From an uncultured Chitinophagaceae bacterium (GTDB lineage Bacteria; Bacteroidota; Bacteroidia; Chitinophagales; Chitinophagaceae): a stretch of 28,785 nt of DNA. The position numbers and the translations under genes were made by a program. The notes beneath the pieces are model-generated. The model was not told the DNA's origin and made no database searches. It saw only the letters and a program-made list of their open reading frames with translations. Of this stretch, positions 1 through 7,720 are shown one piece after another. Positions within the stretch are counted from its first letter, which is position 1; every line of letters begins with the position of its first letter. The DNA lies in contig CALESY010000125.1 in NCBI GenBank assembly GCA_937919945.1, forward strand, positions 1-28,785, written 5' to 3'.

Positions 1-721
1 TAAAACCCTTTTCCCGAGCCTTTACAATCAATTCCGTTAAAATTTCAGCAGTTACAGACATGGAGTCGTGCAATAGTATTACATCACCACCCTTCAGGGT
101 GTTAAGTATTCTACTTAACAACTTATCTGCACTTTTTGCTTTCGTATCGAAACTACGCAAGCTCCACCCAACCGATTGCATGCCTGATAGTCGTACCGCT
201 TTGGCTACATTAGGGTTGGTGACCCCATACGGCGGGCGAAATAGCAAAGGGGTTACACCCGTTATTTGCTTTACCGTATCATTGGTTTGATTGATTTCAT
301 CTAACATGGCCGATGAACTTTTCCAGTCGAAATGAAAACCGTGATGATAACTATGATTGCCAATCAGATGTCCTTCACTGTACCATCTCTTTACAATAAC
401 AGGCTGCACAGATGCTCGCTTACCTATAGTAAAAAAAGCCGCTTGCACGTTTTGTGCTTTTAAAACATCCAGTATGGTTGATGTGTATTCTGCAGGACCG
501 TCATCAAATGTAATGGCTATGGCATTTATGTCTGTACCACGATGATGAGAACGGATATAAAAATTCCAACGAATGAAGATGGCACCTAACACCAGTATAT
601 GTAGGTACACAGCAATTATTATAAGCAACCACCACCAAGCCACAACACCATTCAGGTGCAATAGATCAATACCTAAAAGGGTAATGATGAAAATGATATT
701 TACTATTGTAAAAGGGCGCAA
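1..721 (-). CDS. Membrane-anchored polysaccharide deacetylase (NodB/CE4 domain), 3' end outside window
   Basis: The reading frame enters from the left edge and covers 240 codons. The N-terminus has two hydrophobic helices (about residues 5-21 and 26-50), followed by a NodB domain. All five CE4 motifs are visible: TFDDGP (71-76, metal and base Asp), HSYHH (123-127, metal His pair), RPPYG (162-166), GWSL (about 185-188) and ILLHD (about 215-219). CE4 enzymes remove acetyl groups from N-acetylglucosamine or other sugars in extracellular or wall glycans. The helices suggest an inner-membrane anchor with the catalytic domain outside. There is no ATG before the domain. The frame opens just after the stop of the KdsB-like gene upstream, so a TTG at 721-719 is the only start giving the whole helix. 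Only 6 bases separate it from that stop, implying co-transcription. The substrate cannot be read from sequence. Confidence 0.85.
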   Translation of the reverse strand, partial: MRPFTIVNIIFIITLLGIDLLHLNGVVAWWWLLIIIAVYLHILVLGAIFIRWNFYIRSHHRGTDINAIAITFDDGPAEYTSTILDVLKAQNVQAAFFTIGKRASVQPVIVKRWYSEGHLIGNHSYHHGFHFDWKSSSAMLDEINQTNDTVKQITGVTPLLFRPPYGVTNPNVAKAVRLSGMQSVGWSLRSFDTKAKSADKLLSRILNTLKGGDVILLHDSMSVTAEILTELIVKAREKGF

Positions 722-727
722 ATAAAA

Positions 728-1468
728 TTAATTGTAGGCATTAAGAAATGCTTCGGCGGCAGGTATATCGGCGGCAGTCTTTATTTTAATATACGGGTAC
801 TGAGCAATAATCATTTTTATCTGTACACCGTTTTCTACAAATCGTAGCGCATGTATCTGTTCTGCACGTTCTAACGGAGATGGTGGCAACTGAATGAAAT
901 GCAGCATGGCTTCTTTTTTACATGCTATAATATTGATGTGTTCATAACAAGCAAAACCCGCCTCATTATGTTGCATATATGGGATTGGATACCTTGAAAA
1001 ATACAATGCATGCATACGCAGTCCTAATACAACTTTTACTGTGTTATTATCGGCCTTTATTTGTTCAGTATCCTGCTGTATTTTCTTAACTACGGATGCT
1101 ACTTGTATGTCTTTGCCAGTAGTACCTTCAAAAAGCTGTACCAACTTTTCGATGGTGGCATTATGAAGTCGCAGGTGGTCGCCGGGTATACAGACAAATA
1201 AGTCCACATCAGTTAGAGCGGCTACTTCTGCTAGCCTTTCTATATAATTATCAAACGGTTTGTTCGTCTTTACTACATTTACCTTACCTGCAAGATGTGC
1301 TTCTATATCATCGTTGTTGGTAACAACAACTGTTTCTGCAAACAAACCAGTGGCCTGTACGGATGCCACAGTATGTTCAATAACAGCGATACCATTTACT
1401 GTCGACAATAATTTATCAGGAAAATCAACCCCTCCTTCAGGTGCGGAAATTAATGCAGCTATCCTCAT
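728..1468 (-). CDS. KdsB-like cytidylyltransferase homologue with degenerate active site
   Basis: This 246-residue protein aligns by eye over its length to 3-deoxy-manno-octulosonate cytidylyltransferase (KdsB), which makes CMP-Kdo for lipid A core. Shared landmarks are the ERLAEV block (77-82), the PIPY stretch and the PLERAEQIHALRFVENG region typical of the KdsB C-terminus. Signature residues are missing. The RYxSTRFPGKPL loop reads PEGGVDFPDKLL (10-21). The HxSGTDR block has F and NYI in place of H and SGT. QGDEP is PGDHL (Asp97 kept). The C-terminal metal Asp of the G-V-D-T motif is Lys230. True CMP-Kdo synthetase activity is therefore doubtful. It may have another nucleotide-sugar role or be a non-catalytic paralogue. 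The ATG start at 1468 is clear. It lies 55 bases behind the DUF423 gene and 6 bases before the deacetylase. Confidence 0.6.
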   Translation of the reverse strand: MRIAALISAPEGGVDFPDKLLSTVNGIAVIEHTVASVQATGLFAETVVVTNNDDIEAHLAGKVNVVKTNKPFDNYIERLAEVAALTDVDLFVCIPGDHLRLHNATIEKLVQLFEGTTGKDIQVASVVKKIQQDTEQIKADNNTVKVVLGLRMHALYFSRYPIPYMQHNEAGFACYEHINIIACKKEAMLHFIQLPPSPLERAEQIHALRFVENGVQIKMIIAQYPYIKIKTAADIPAAEAFLNAYN

Positions 1469-1490
1469 TTGTCCGAATTGTTTAACAACC

Positions 1491-1520
1491 TGAAATTAAT
1501 GATAATGACCGAAGCAACAA
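1491..1520 (-). promoter_or_regulatory. Weak possible promoter for the kdsB-like gene
   Basis: On the minus strand, TTG (1520-1518) is followed after 19 bases by TAATTTCA (1498-1491), a 4-of-6 match to the Bacteroidota -7 box TAnnTTTG, about 23 bases before the ATG. Spacing is right but the -7 match is poor. The gene may simply be read from the operon upstream. Confidence 0.25.
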
Positions 1521-1523
1521 GTA

Positions 1524-1919
1524 TTACGCCTTATTTTTAGACGATACCCCCAACAATAATAACACCCACCCTGCAACAAAAAACAAGCCACCAACGGGTG
1601 TTAGTATGCCCAGCCCACCCAAGCCAACCTGCCCGCCCGACTTGAGCATAACAAGCGTATAGATAGAACCTGAAAACAGCATAATACCTACTGTAAAGAA
1701 GGTGGCGGCAATGCTCAGCAGCTTGCTCTTATAAATACCATACAATATACCTGTAGCCAGCAAAGCGAAACTATGGTAGAACTGGTATTTAACACCTGTT
1801 TCAAATGTTTGTAACAATTCAGGCGTAAGTATTTGCTTGAGCGCATGGGCACCAAAAGCGCCTAATATAACGGCTAATGCTGCGAACAACGCACCTACCT
1901 TTACAGCGTTTGTATGCAT
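1524..1919 (-). CDS. DUF423 family small membrane protein
   Basis: This 131-residue protein has four hydrophobic helices and the features of the DUF423 (YgdD-type) family: an N-terminal GAxxAALAVxLGAFGAHAL segment, a YQFYHSFALL segment after the first helix, an LFSGSIYTL motif in the third, and a TPxGGxxFxxGW ending. The family sits in the inner membrane and has no firmly established biochemical role. Its start overlaps the end of the shikimate kinase gene by 19 bases, so the two are almost certainly translated from one message. Length matches the family. Family assignment is firm; function is unknown. Confidence 0.88.
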   Translation of the reverse strand: MHTNAVKVGALFAALAVILGAFGAHALKQILTPELLQTFETGVKYQFYHSFALLATGILYGIYKSKLLSIAATFFTVGIMLFSGSIYTLVMLKSGGQVGLGGLGILTPVGGLFFVAGWVLLLLGVSSKNKA

Positions 1920-2407
1920 CTGTTAATTATTTCGGTAAAGTTAGCCCAACCTTGCCTTTCCATATCTACTGTGTAATGCGCCTGCTCATATATATTTTTT
2001 CTGCTTTCAAGCAACTGATTTAGCTTATCAACCAAATCGCCGCCTTGTAGCAGTGGCCTGTCGGGTGCTGTACGTTTTAGTTGATTGGCTATATATGTTG
2101 TAGAGGCTTTCAGGTACACAACACATCCTGCTGTTAACATAACCTGCATATTATCTGCAAATACTGGCAGCCCGCCACCACAAGATACTATGCAGGATTC
2201 TTGCTTGTTTATTACTTTGTGTAGCTCTTCTTTTTCATATTGTCTGAAGGCTTGCTCGCCAGATGCCTCAAATATTTTTTTCACACACATGCCGGTTGCT
2301 GCCTCTACCAAGCTATCGGTGTCGTAATGGATAATGCCATGCTGGCTGGCAAGTTTTGCGCCCCAATACGTTTTGCCAACACCCGATAAGCCTATCAGGA
2401 ATATCAT
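1901..2407 (-). CDS. aroK: Shikimate kinase
   Basis: This 168-residue P-loop kinase phosphorylates shikimate at the 3-hydroxyl with ATP, the fifth step of the chorismate pathway. The Walker A motif is GLSGVGKT (6-13). A DTD pair (29-31) matches the magnesium and shikimate-binding aspartates. SCGGGLP is the shikimate-binding glycine loop. An RPLL motif in the lid carries the nucleotide-contacting Arg. The length is normal for AroK. The ATG overlaps the cinA stop by four bases (ATGA), indicating translational coupling, and the 3' end overlaps the DUF423 gene. No other aromatic-pathway gene is nearby, which is common for aroK. Confidence 0.93.
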   Translation of the reverse strand: MIFLIGLSGVGKTYWGAKLASQHGIIHYDTDSLVEAATGMCVKKIFEASGEQAFRQYEKEELHKVINKQESCIVSCGGGLPVFADNMQVMLTAGCVVYLKASTTYIANQLKRTAPDRPLLQGGDLVDKLNQLLESRKNIYEQAHYTVDMERQGWANFTEIINRCIQTL

Positions 2408-3666
2408 ACCGTTAATTTACCGTTTATAAATTTCCATAGCAGCAGCATACCCATGGTGGCTGCACTTTCCTTATTTCTTTGCCTGTCGTGAAAGAAGCGG
2501 AACATTTTAGCTACCGTCTGCCTGCCGTCCGAAACAGCCATCCATACCGTACCCGGTGCTACCGTTTCGCCTTCTACAGGTTCTTTATCTAAAATACCGG
2601 TAATACTCAATGAATAATCTGCCCCAAAGAGCTTTAATGCACCTGTAGCCATTTGCTTTGCAACCACTTCGCTTACCGCACCATGAGTTGTAATATCTGT
2701 TTCTGCTACTTGCAACAGATTTTCTTTTACTTCTATGAGGTAAGATACTACCCCACCTTTGTAATAATTACTTGCACCGGCTACTTGTGTCAGCAGATGC
2801 GATATATAACCACCAGTACAACTCTCTGCCAAACAAACGGTCTTTTGTTTTTCCTTCAACAACCTACCAAGTATCTCCTCAAAGCTGACATCCTCGATGG
2901 CTATTACAATATCTTGCAAACGGGTCACCAGTTTGTCTTGCCATTGCTGCACTTCAGCACTCAGCAATGTTGCATCCGTACCTTTAGCGGTGAGCCTTAG
3001 CTTTACTGTGCCTAAATTAGGTAAGTATGCCAGCTTGATATATTCAGGCAATGCGGTTTCAATATCCTGTATTTTTTCAGCAATAAAGCTTTCCCCCTCA
3101 CCAGCCGTAATAGTGGTTTTATGTACAATGGCATCACTCTTAATACGTTCCTGCAACATGGGCAGTACAGCTGTTTCCATTATAGCCATCATCTCAAAAG
3201 GCACGCCAGGCATAGCTATTACCATTCTCTCATTTTTCTCAAACAACATACCAGGTGCAGTACCCACTGGGTTAAAGAGTACCGTACAGGTATCCGGCAC
3301 TTCAGCCTGCTTCATATTACGCTCCAGGAATGGCCTGTTTCGCTTGGCAAAAATATCTTTCACATGTTGCAATACCGTTTCGTTTACCACCAGTCTACCA
3401 TCAAAATACCTGCATAGCAAGGGCTTCGTTATATCATCAGCAGTAGGACCTAACCCACCTGTTATGAATATAACATCTGCCTCTGCTAATGCTGCATCCA
3501 GTGCATGGGTTATGGCTTGCGCTTCATCGCCAACAGCTACACGTTTCATTACGTCTACACCCAACGCATTCAACTGTCGTGCAATCCATGCCGAGTTGGT
3601 ATCTATTGTTTGCCCTATCAGCAGTTCGTCACCTATTGTTATGATGTAAGCCTTTATATTTGCCAT
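2404..3666 (-). CDS. cinA: CinA-family protein (MoaB-like domain plus CinA C-terminal domain)
   Basis: This 420-residue protein has the two-domain CinA architecture. Residues 1 to about 170 form the MogA/MoaB-like domain, with the TIGDELLIGQTIDTNS opening and the FITGGLGPTADDITK loop. In the family this half hydrolyses ADP-ribose-type substrates. Residues about 263-415 form the CinA_C domain, known as nicotinamide mononucleotide deamidase in pyridine-nucleotide salvage; the AESCTGG motif (Ser282) and Lys303 are present. The usual GIAGPxGG loop late in the C-terminal domain is replaced by GILDKEPVEGE (357-367), so deamidase activity is uncertain. The gene begins 3 bases behind the thioesterase stop and overlaps aroK by four bases. 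The old competence-related name should not be read as a function here. Confidence 0.92.
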   Translation of the reverse strand: MANIKAYIITIGDELLIGQTIDTNSAWIARQLNALGVDVMKRVAVGDEAQAITHALDAALAEADVIFITGGLGPTADDITKPLLCRYFDGRLVVNETVLQHVKDIFAKRNRPFLERNMKQAEVPDTCTVLFNPVGTAPGMLFEKNERMVIAMPGVPFEMMAIMETAVLPMLQERIKSDAIVHKTTITAGEGESFIAEKIQDIETALPEYIKLAYLPNLGTVKLRLTAKGTDATLLSAEVQQWQDKLVTRLQDIVIAIEDVSFEEILGRLLKEKQKTVCLAESCTGGYISHLLTQVAGASNYYKGGVVSYLIEVKENLLQVAETDITTHGAVSEVVAKQMATGALKLFGADYSLSITGILDKEPVEGETVAPGTVWMAVSDGRQTVAKMFRFFHDRQRNKESAATMGMLLLWKFINGKLTV

Positions 3667-3669
3667 ATA

Positions 3670-4083
3670 CTATTTTGAGAAAAAAGGTGTTAATCGTAGT
3701 ACCAAATCATCAGGCATTGGCACCTTCTGTTTCAGTATCGGATTGTAAAATACCAATGTTGTAACACCTTTATTCAGTAATTGTTCTTGTTCATTATATA
3801 GTTCTGAATGGAACTTAATCTTGGGCCCCTCAGGCATTTCTTTCAGGATGGTCTTTACTGTTATCAAATCATCATACAGAGCAGGGCGAAAATATTGTGC
3901 ATGCAAATCTACCACAGGCATCATCACACCCATTTCTTCCAATTGCTTGTAAGTAAAACCCAGTTGCCTGATTGCCTCTGCCCTGCCTACTTCATAATAC
4001 AGTGCATAATAGCCATAATACAAATAGCCCATCTGGTCTGTCTCTCCGTACCGTACCCTTATCTGTGTTATTGCCTCGTACAT
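3670..4083 (-). CDS. Acyl-CoA thioesterase, YbgC/4HBT hotdog family
   Basis: This 137-residue single hotdog domain has the family signature near its N-terminus: RYGETDQMGYLYYGYY (about 11-26), in which Asp16 is the expected catalytic residue, followed by the YYEVGRAEAIR helix. Family members hydrolyse acyl-CoA thioesters or related substrates; some associate with envelope or phospholipid metabolism. It starts 2 bases after the SDR dehydrogenase stop and ends 3 bases before cinA, so it belongs to the same operon. The acyl substrate cannot be predicted. Confidence 0.9.
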   Translation of the reverse strand: MYEAITQIRVRYGETDQMGYLYYGYYALYYEVGRAEAIRQLGFTYKQLEEMGVMMPVVDLHAQYFRPALYDDLITVKTILKEMPEGPKIKFHSELYNEQEQLLNKGVTTLVFYNPILKQKVPMPDDLVLRLTPFFSK

Positions 4084-4085
4084 GT

Positions 4086-4859
4086 TTACTTATTTATGCG
4101 TTCAGCATCTTTGATGGTGTAGGCACTATTGGCCTGATTAGTACAGGTAATAGTCAGGTCGTTGATACACACATGCGGTGGCAGCGTTGCACAATAGTAT
4201 ACTGTATTAGCAATATCCTCAGCATGCAATGGTTCAAAACCACGATACACACTCGCAGCACGTTGTTCATCACCTTTAAAGCGTACTACAGAAAATTCTG
4301 TTTCTGCCATACCGGGGTGTATGGCTGTTACCTTAATTCCGTATGGAAGCAAATCTATCCGCATTGCCTGATTAAGCGCATCTACAGCAAACTTGGTAGC
4401 ACAATACACATTACCGTTTTTATATACCAATTTGGCAGCGGTAGAGCCTATGTTGAATATATGCCCGCCTTTCCCTTTCATCAAGGGCAATATCTGCCTT
4501 GTAACGTAGAGCAACCCTTTTACATTGGTATCTATCATGGTATCCCAATCGTCTACATCGCCCTCGTCTATAGTAGAAAGCCCAGCAGCCAGTCCTGCAT
4601 TGTTTACCAATATGTCTATTGTATTGTACACTTGCTTTAGCTTAGTAATAGCCTGCTCTACATCATTCCTGTTGCGAACATCAAAGCATAAGGTTAAAAC
4701 ATGTACCTTATAACTAAGTTCTAACTCTTGTTTTAAAGCATGCAACCTATCTTCTCGCCTGCCTGTGATACACAGATTATAACCATTACGGGCAAATACA
4801 CTGGCAATAGCCTTACCAAAGCCAGATGTAGCACCCGTTACAAATACCGTTTTACGCAT
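4086..4859 (-). CDS. Short-chain dehydrogenase/reductase, YdfG-like
   Basis: This 257-residue classical SDR has the nucleotide-binding TGATSGFGKAIA glycine motif (about 8-19), the NNAGLA strand motif, a catalytic Ser in NIGSTAA and the YCATK active-site Tyr and Lys. The C-terminal part (PGMAETEFS, RFKGDEQRA, TLPPHVCIND) closely follows YdfG, an NADP-dependent 3-hydroxy acid (L-allo-threonine/serine) dehydrogenase. A GRREDRL segment after the second strand fits NADP preference. It is the first gene of a tightly packed operon running through the thioesterase, cinA, aroK and DUF423. Fold and family are firm; exact substrate is inference. Confidence 0.9.
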   Translation of the reverse strand: MRKTVFVTGATSGFGKAIASVFARNGYNLCITGRREDRLHALKQELELSYKVHVLTLCFDVRNRNDVEQAITKLKQVYNTIDILVNNAGLAAGLSTIDEGDVDDWDTMIDTNVKGLLYVTRQILPLMKGKGGHIFNIGSTAAKLVYKNGNVYCATKFAVDALNQAMRIDLLPYGIKVTAIHPGMAETEFSVVRFKGDEQRAASVYRGFEPLHAEDIANTVYYCATLPPHVCINDLTITCTNQANSAYTIKDAERINK

Positions 4860-4880
4860 ATATACTATTCATTGTGAGAA

Positions 4881-4888
4881 TAAAGATA
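4881..4888 (-). promoter_or_regulatory. Possible -7 box for the SDR-cinA-aroK operon
   Basis: The minus strand reads TATCTTTA here, one mismatch from TAnnTTTG, and its position predicts a short leader before the ATG at 4859. No convincing -33 TTTG is seen. Confidence 0.38.
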
Positions 4889-4909
4889 GCGCAAGAGCTG
4901 CTATAACGT

Positions 4910-4937
4910 AAACAGGCACGCCGAAACGTGCCTGTTT
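4910..4937 (-). terminator. Hairpin, probable terminator of the PKD-protein operon
   Basis: Perfect 11-base arms (AAACAGGCACG / CGTGCCTGTTT) flank a six-base loop, 25 bases past the stop of the PKD/gliding-domain gene. The T tract after the stem on the minus strand is short (TTT), so termination may be partial. Confidence 0.65.
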
Positions 4938-4961
4938 AAAAGATATATTTTTTGATACATA

Positions 4962-6917
4962 CTATCTGATAAGCGTCACATCGCCTTTTATCATTTCATC
5001 TTTACCAAACCTGTCGGTTACAGACATTACCCAGAAATAAGTACCAATATCAGCTTTTTTACCTTTATGATTACCATCCCAACCTTTCAGTATATCATTG
5101 GTTTGAAATACAGCCTCACCAAAGCGATTGAAAACCCTGAAATAATTGACTTTTGCATAACCTACACTAAGGAGTTTCAAAAAGTCGTTTAATCCATCCC
5201 CATTGGGGGAAAATGCTGATGGGACAAAAAGTGAAGATTGGTTTACAACCCATACACGTATCGAATCATCCCCTTCACAACCAATGGGAGTTTTAATATG
5301 CACGTTGTAACGATAAGTACCGGTATCTGGGTAGAAACCTGTGGGAGTTGCTATATTTGTAGCGTTTAAGTTAGTGCCAGGTGTCCACGTATATTCTGTA
5401 CCACCACTAGCTCTGAAATTAATCCTCTCTCCTTTCACAATAACGGTATCATTGCCAGCAAAAGGTACAAAAGCTTCTACTTTAACACTTTTTGTAACTG
5501 TATCTCGACATCCTTTTATAGTTGTAGAAATCAACTGTACCGGATAATCTCCACCAACATCAAAGCTGTGGACAGGGTTTTGTAATGAAGCATTTGTACC
5601 ATCACCAAAAGACCATTCCCAGTTTGTTATTGGCTTATAAGTAGCTTCAGATTTATCATTAAACTGAATTGGTGTCTTAGGACATAAGAGTCCTTCTACA
5701 GTAAAGTCGGCAGTATGCGTCGGGTAAATTTTAACCAGTCTGGATATACTGTCGGGGCATGTACTACCTTTATTAACTATCAATGTTACTAAATACGTGC
5801 CTGTATCAGGATATGTAAATACTGGCTGAAAGTCAGTAGATGTGGCACCAGGTAATCCAAAGTCCCATGCATAGGCAAAGCCGCCGATACTTCTATTAAT
5901 AAAGCCTACCGTTTTATCCTTACACTCTACTACATACGTATTTATTTCGTTGCTCAATTGTGGTATATCAGCAACAACTGCCTTAGAGCAATTTGTAACA
6001 ACGAATTGAAATTCTCTACGTACAGTATTGATGATAATTCCATTTCGCCATTCATGACAACATACGGATACTACGTAACGTCCTATTAGGTTTGGTGTAC
6101 CTGTTAGTAAACCTGTTGTGGGATTAATCTGAATAAGGGGGCTTCCTCCCATAGGCCTTTGCGCACTATACCCTGGCCTGTAGCCATAACTCGGGTTATT
6201 TCTTATATCTGCAAATACACTGATAGGTGATGGTAAAGTAGATGAAGGATATGGTTTTGAATTAGCTCTTGAACCGCCCGGATAAGCATCACATAATTCA
6301 TAGCTCAATGAGTCTCCATCAATATCAGTAGCAGAATGATCATAAACTAACGGGTTATTAATGCATATTATTTGTGGTGGGTAGTTTTTAAATACAGCAC
6401 TATTATTACTAGAAGCAATACTTACTGGTGGAATATCGCAATAATAGGTAGCTCCCACTTCTCCGGGTCTGTTTATGTTTGTAATACTTTCATTTCTGCA
6501 ACACCTTGAATAAATTATCCTATAACCATTAGTGCTTTTGGGAAGCACATAGGTTTTAACAAATCTAGTACGCCTTAAACAGGTAGCAGGTGGATTATTA
6601 ACACAATTATTACTGAAATTCGGAGGAACAGGTATTGCATTATTACTGCCAATGCTATCCAGCAAAAGTGTTTGGCCAGTCCTGGAGAATATACCAATAT
6701 ACGCGGGATTATCTTCTGCAATTACATCCGGCAGGCCAGTCAAACAATCTTGATAAATGTATAAAGTAATTTCATATCGATTATTGCCAGAAGCATCCTC
6801 ACCCAAATATCTATATAAAAACTCTCCACCAACCAAATGCGTCGCTTTTGTTTCAGTTATCCCGAAACATACAGCAATACATAACAAAATGATACTAACT
6901 ATTTTTTTCATCTTCAT
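4962..6917 (-). CDS. Secreted PKD-domain protein with gliding-motility-associated C-terminal (type B T9SS) domain
   Basis: This 651-residue exoprotein starts with a signal peptide (about 1-25). Residues about 26-308 form a Cys-containing region recurrent in Bacteroidota exoproteins: THLVGGE opening, IIYSRCCRNESITNI, DIDGDSLSYELCD, and a GLLTGTP segment. Two PKD domains follow: about 328-400 (WDFG core) and 403-482 (SFGDGT core). A third beta domain (about 483-558) lacks the PKD core. The last 87 residues, from VPSAFSPNGDGLND (565) to the IKGDVTLIR end, match the gliding-motility-associated C-terminal domain (CHU_C/TIGR04131), which directs export by type IX secretion. The protein is likely surface-bound or released, perhaps an adhesin. 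The ATG overlaps the preceding hydrolase stop by 4 bases. Confidence 0.9.
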   Translation of the reverse strand: MKMKKIVSIILLCIAVCFGITETKATHLVGGEFLYRYLGEDASGNNRYEITLYIYQDCLTGLPDVIAEDNPAYIGIFSRTGQTLLLDSIGSNNAIPVPPNFSNNCVNNPPATCLRRTRFVKTYVLPKSTNGYRIIYSRCCRNESITNINRPGEVGATYYCDIPPVSIASSNNSAVFKNYPPQIICINNPLVYDHSATDIDGDSLSYELCDAYPGGSRANSKPYPSSTLPSPISVFADIRNNPSYGYRPGYSAQRPMGGSPLIQINPTTGLLTGTPNLIGRYVVSVCCHEWRNGIIINTVRREFQFVVTNCSKAVVADIPQLSNEINTYVVECKDKTVGFINRSIGGFAYAWDFGLPGATSTDFQPVFTYPDTGTYLVTLIVNKGSTCPDSISRLVKIYPTHTADFTVEGLLCPKTPIQFNDKSEATYKPITNWEWSFGDGTNASLQNPVHSFDVGGDYPVQLISTTIKGCRDTVTKSVKVEAFVPFAGNDTVIVKGERINFRASGGTEYTWTPGTNLNATNIATPTGFYPDTGTYRYNVHIKTPIGCEGDDSIRVWVVNQSSLFVPSAFSPNGDGLNDFLKLLSVGYAKVNYFRVFNRFGEAVFQTNDILKGWDGNHKGKKADIGTYFWVMSVTDRFGKDEMIKGDVTLIR

Positions 6918-7720
6918 TTCTCATGGCAATATTTCAAAAAATCTGTCATGTCATTAACAAACTTGCTTGGTTCTTCAAGCATTGACATATGCCCACTATA
7001 AACATATACCTTTACAAAGTTAACGGATGATAAGATAGTTTGTTGTATTATCTTTTCTTTGGCGATGAGCTTATCGCCTGCACCTGCTATCCACAATAAC
7101 GGAAAAGCTGCTTCCTGCAAGAGTTTTACGTGATTTTCCCTATTTATCATAGCATTGTAAAAAGCTACAAGGCTTTCTGAAGGTGTTTTCAGGGCTTCTT
7201 TTAGCTGTATTTCAACCACATCTGGCTGTTGGGAAATGGTTGTATCAGAGAAAAGTGTCGGTATCATTTGCTTTACGAAAGCATCCTTGCCGCCTTTTTC
7301 TATCAGGGCAATAGCTTTGCGACGTTGTTCTTTTTTCTCTTCGGTATCTGCGGATGCTATGGAATGTACCATAACCAAGCCTTTAACAGCATCCGGGTAT
7401 GCACTTGCCAACTCCAAAGCTACATAACCACCCATCGAATGTCCTGCAATAACAACTTCGGCTACACCCTCATTATCAAGCATTTGCATTACTGCATCCG
7501 CCATCTTTCTCATCGTCAGGTTTGTCATAGCATCACTATTACCAACACCGGGCAAATCAGGCACTAATACCATAAAATTGCGTGCCAATTCATTCCATAC
7601 ATCAGTCCATAATGCCCCGCTAATTGGGAAGCCATGCAACAACACTATTGGTTTACCTTGCCCTAAAACACGATAAGAGAGGCTTGCAGACTTATTCGTT
7701 GATACATACTTAACTTGCAC
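6914..7720 (-). CDS. Alpha/beta hydrolase
   Basis: This 268-residue alpha/beta-hydrolase fold protein has the oxyanion strand VLLHGFP (26-32) and nucleophile elbow GHSMGG with Ser95. Asp216 (in AGAGDKLI) and His244 (in SGHMSMLEEP) complete the triad. No signal peptide or membrane segment is seen, so it should be cytoplasmic. The family includes esterases, lactonases and C-C hydrolases; the substrate cannot be inferred. The start is GTG, sharing its first G with the TAG stop of the Lnb-type gene upstream (TAGTG). Its TGA overlaps the ATG of the PKD protein. This tight coupling puts it in the envelope-related operon. Confidence 0.88.
   Translation of the reverse strand: MQVKYVSTNKSASLSYRVLGQGKPIVLLHGFPISGALWTDVWNELARNFMVLVPDLPGVGNSDAMTNLTMRKMADAVMQMLDNEGVAEVVIAGHSMGGYVALELASAYPDAVKGLVMVHSIASADTEEKKEQRRKAIALIEKGGKDAFVKQMIPTLFSDTTISQQPDVVEIQLKEALKTPSESLVAFYNAMINRENHVKLLQEAAFPLLWIAGAGDKLIAKEKIIQQTILSSVNFVKVYVYSGHMSMLEEPSKFVNDMTDFLKYCHEK

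Noticed and set aside
2897..3649. Plus-strand 250-codon frame opposite cinA
   Set aside because: It is a shadow of the cinA coding strand; the product is low-complexity Ser/Ile/Cys-rich with no recognisable domain.
3972..4640. Plus-strand 222-codon frame opposite the SDR and thioesterase genes
   Set aside because: Antisense to two well-supported genes, crossing their junction, with no recognisable motif.
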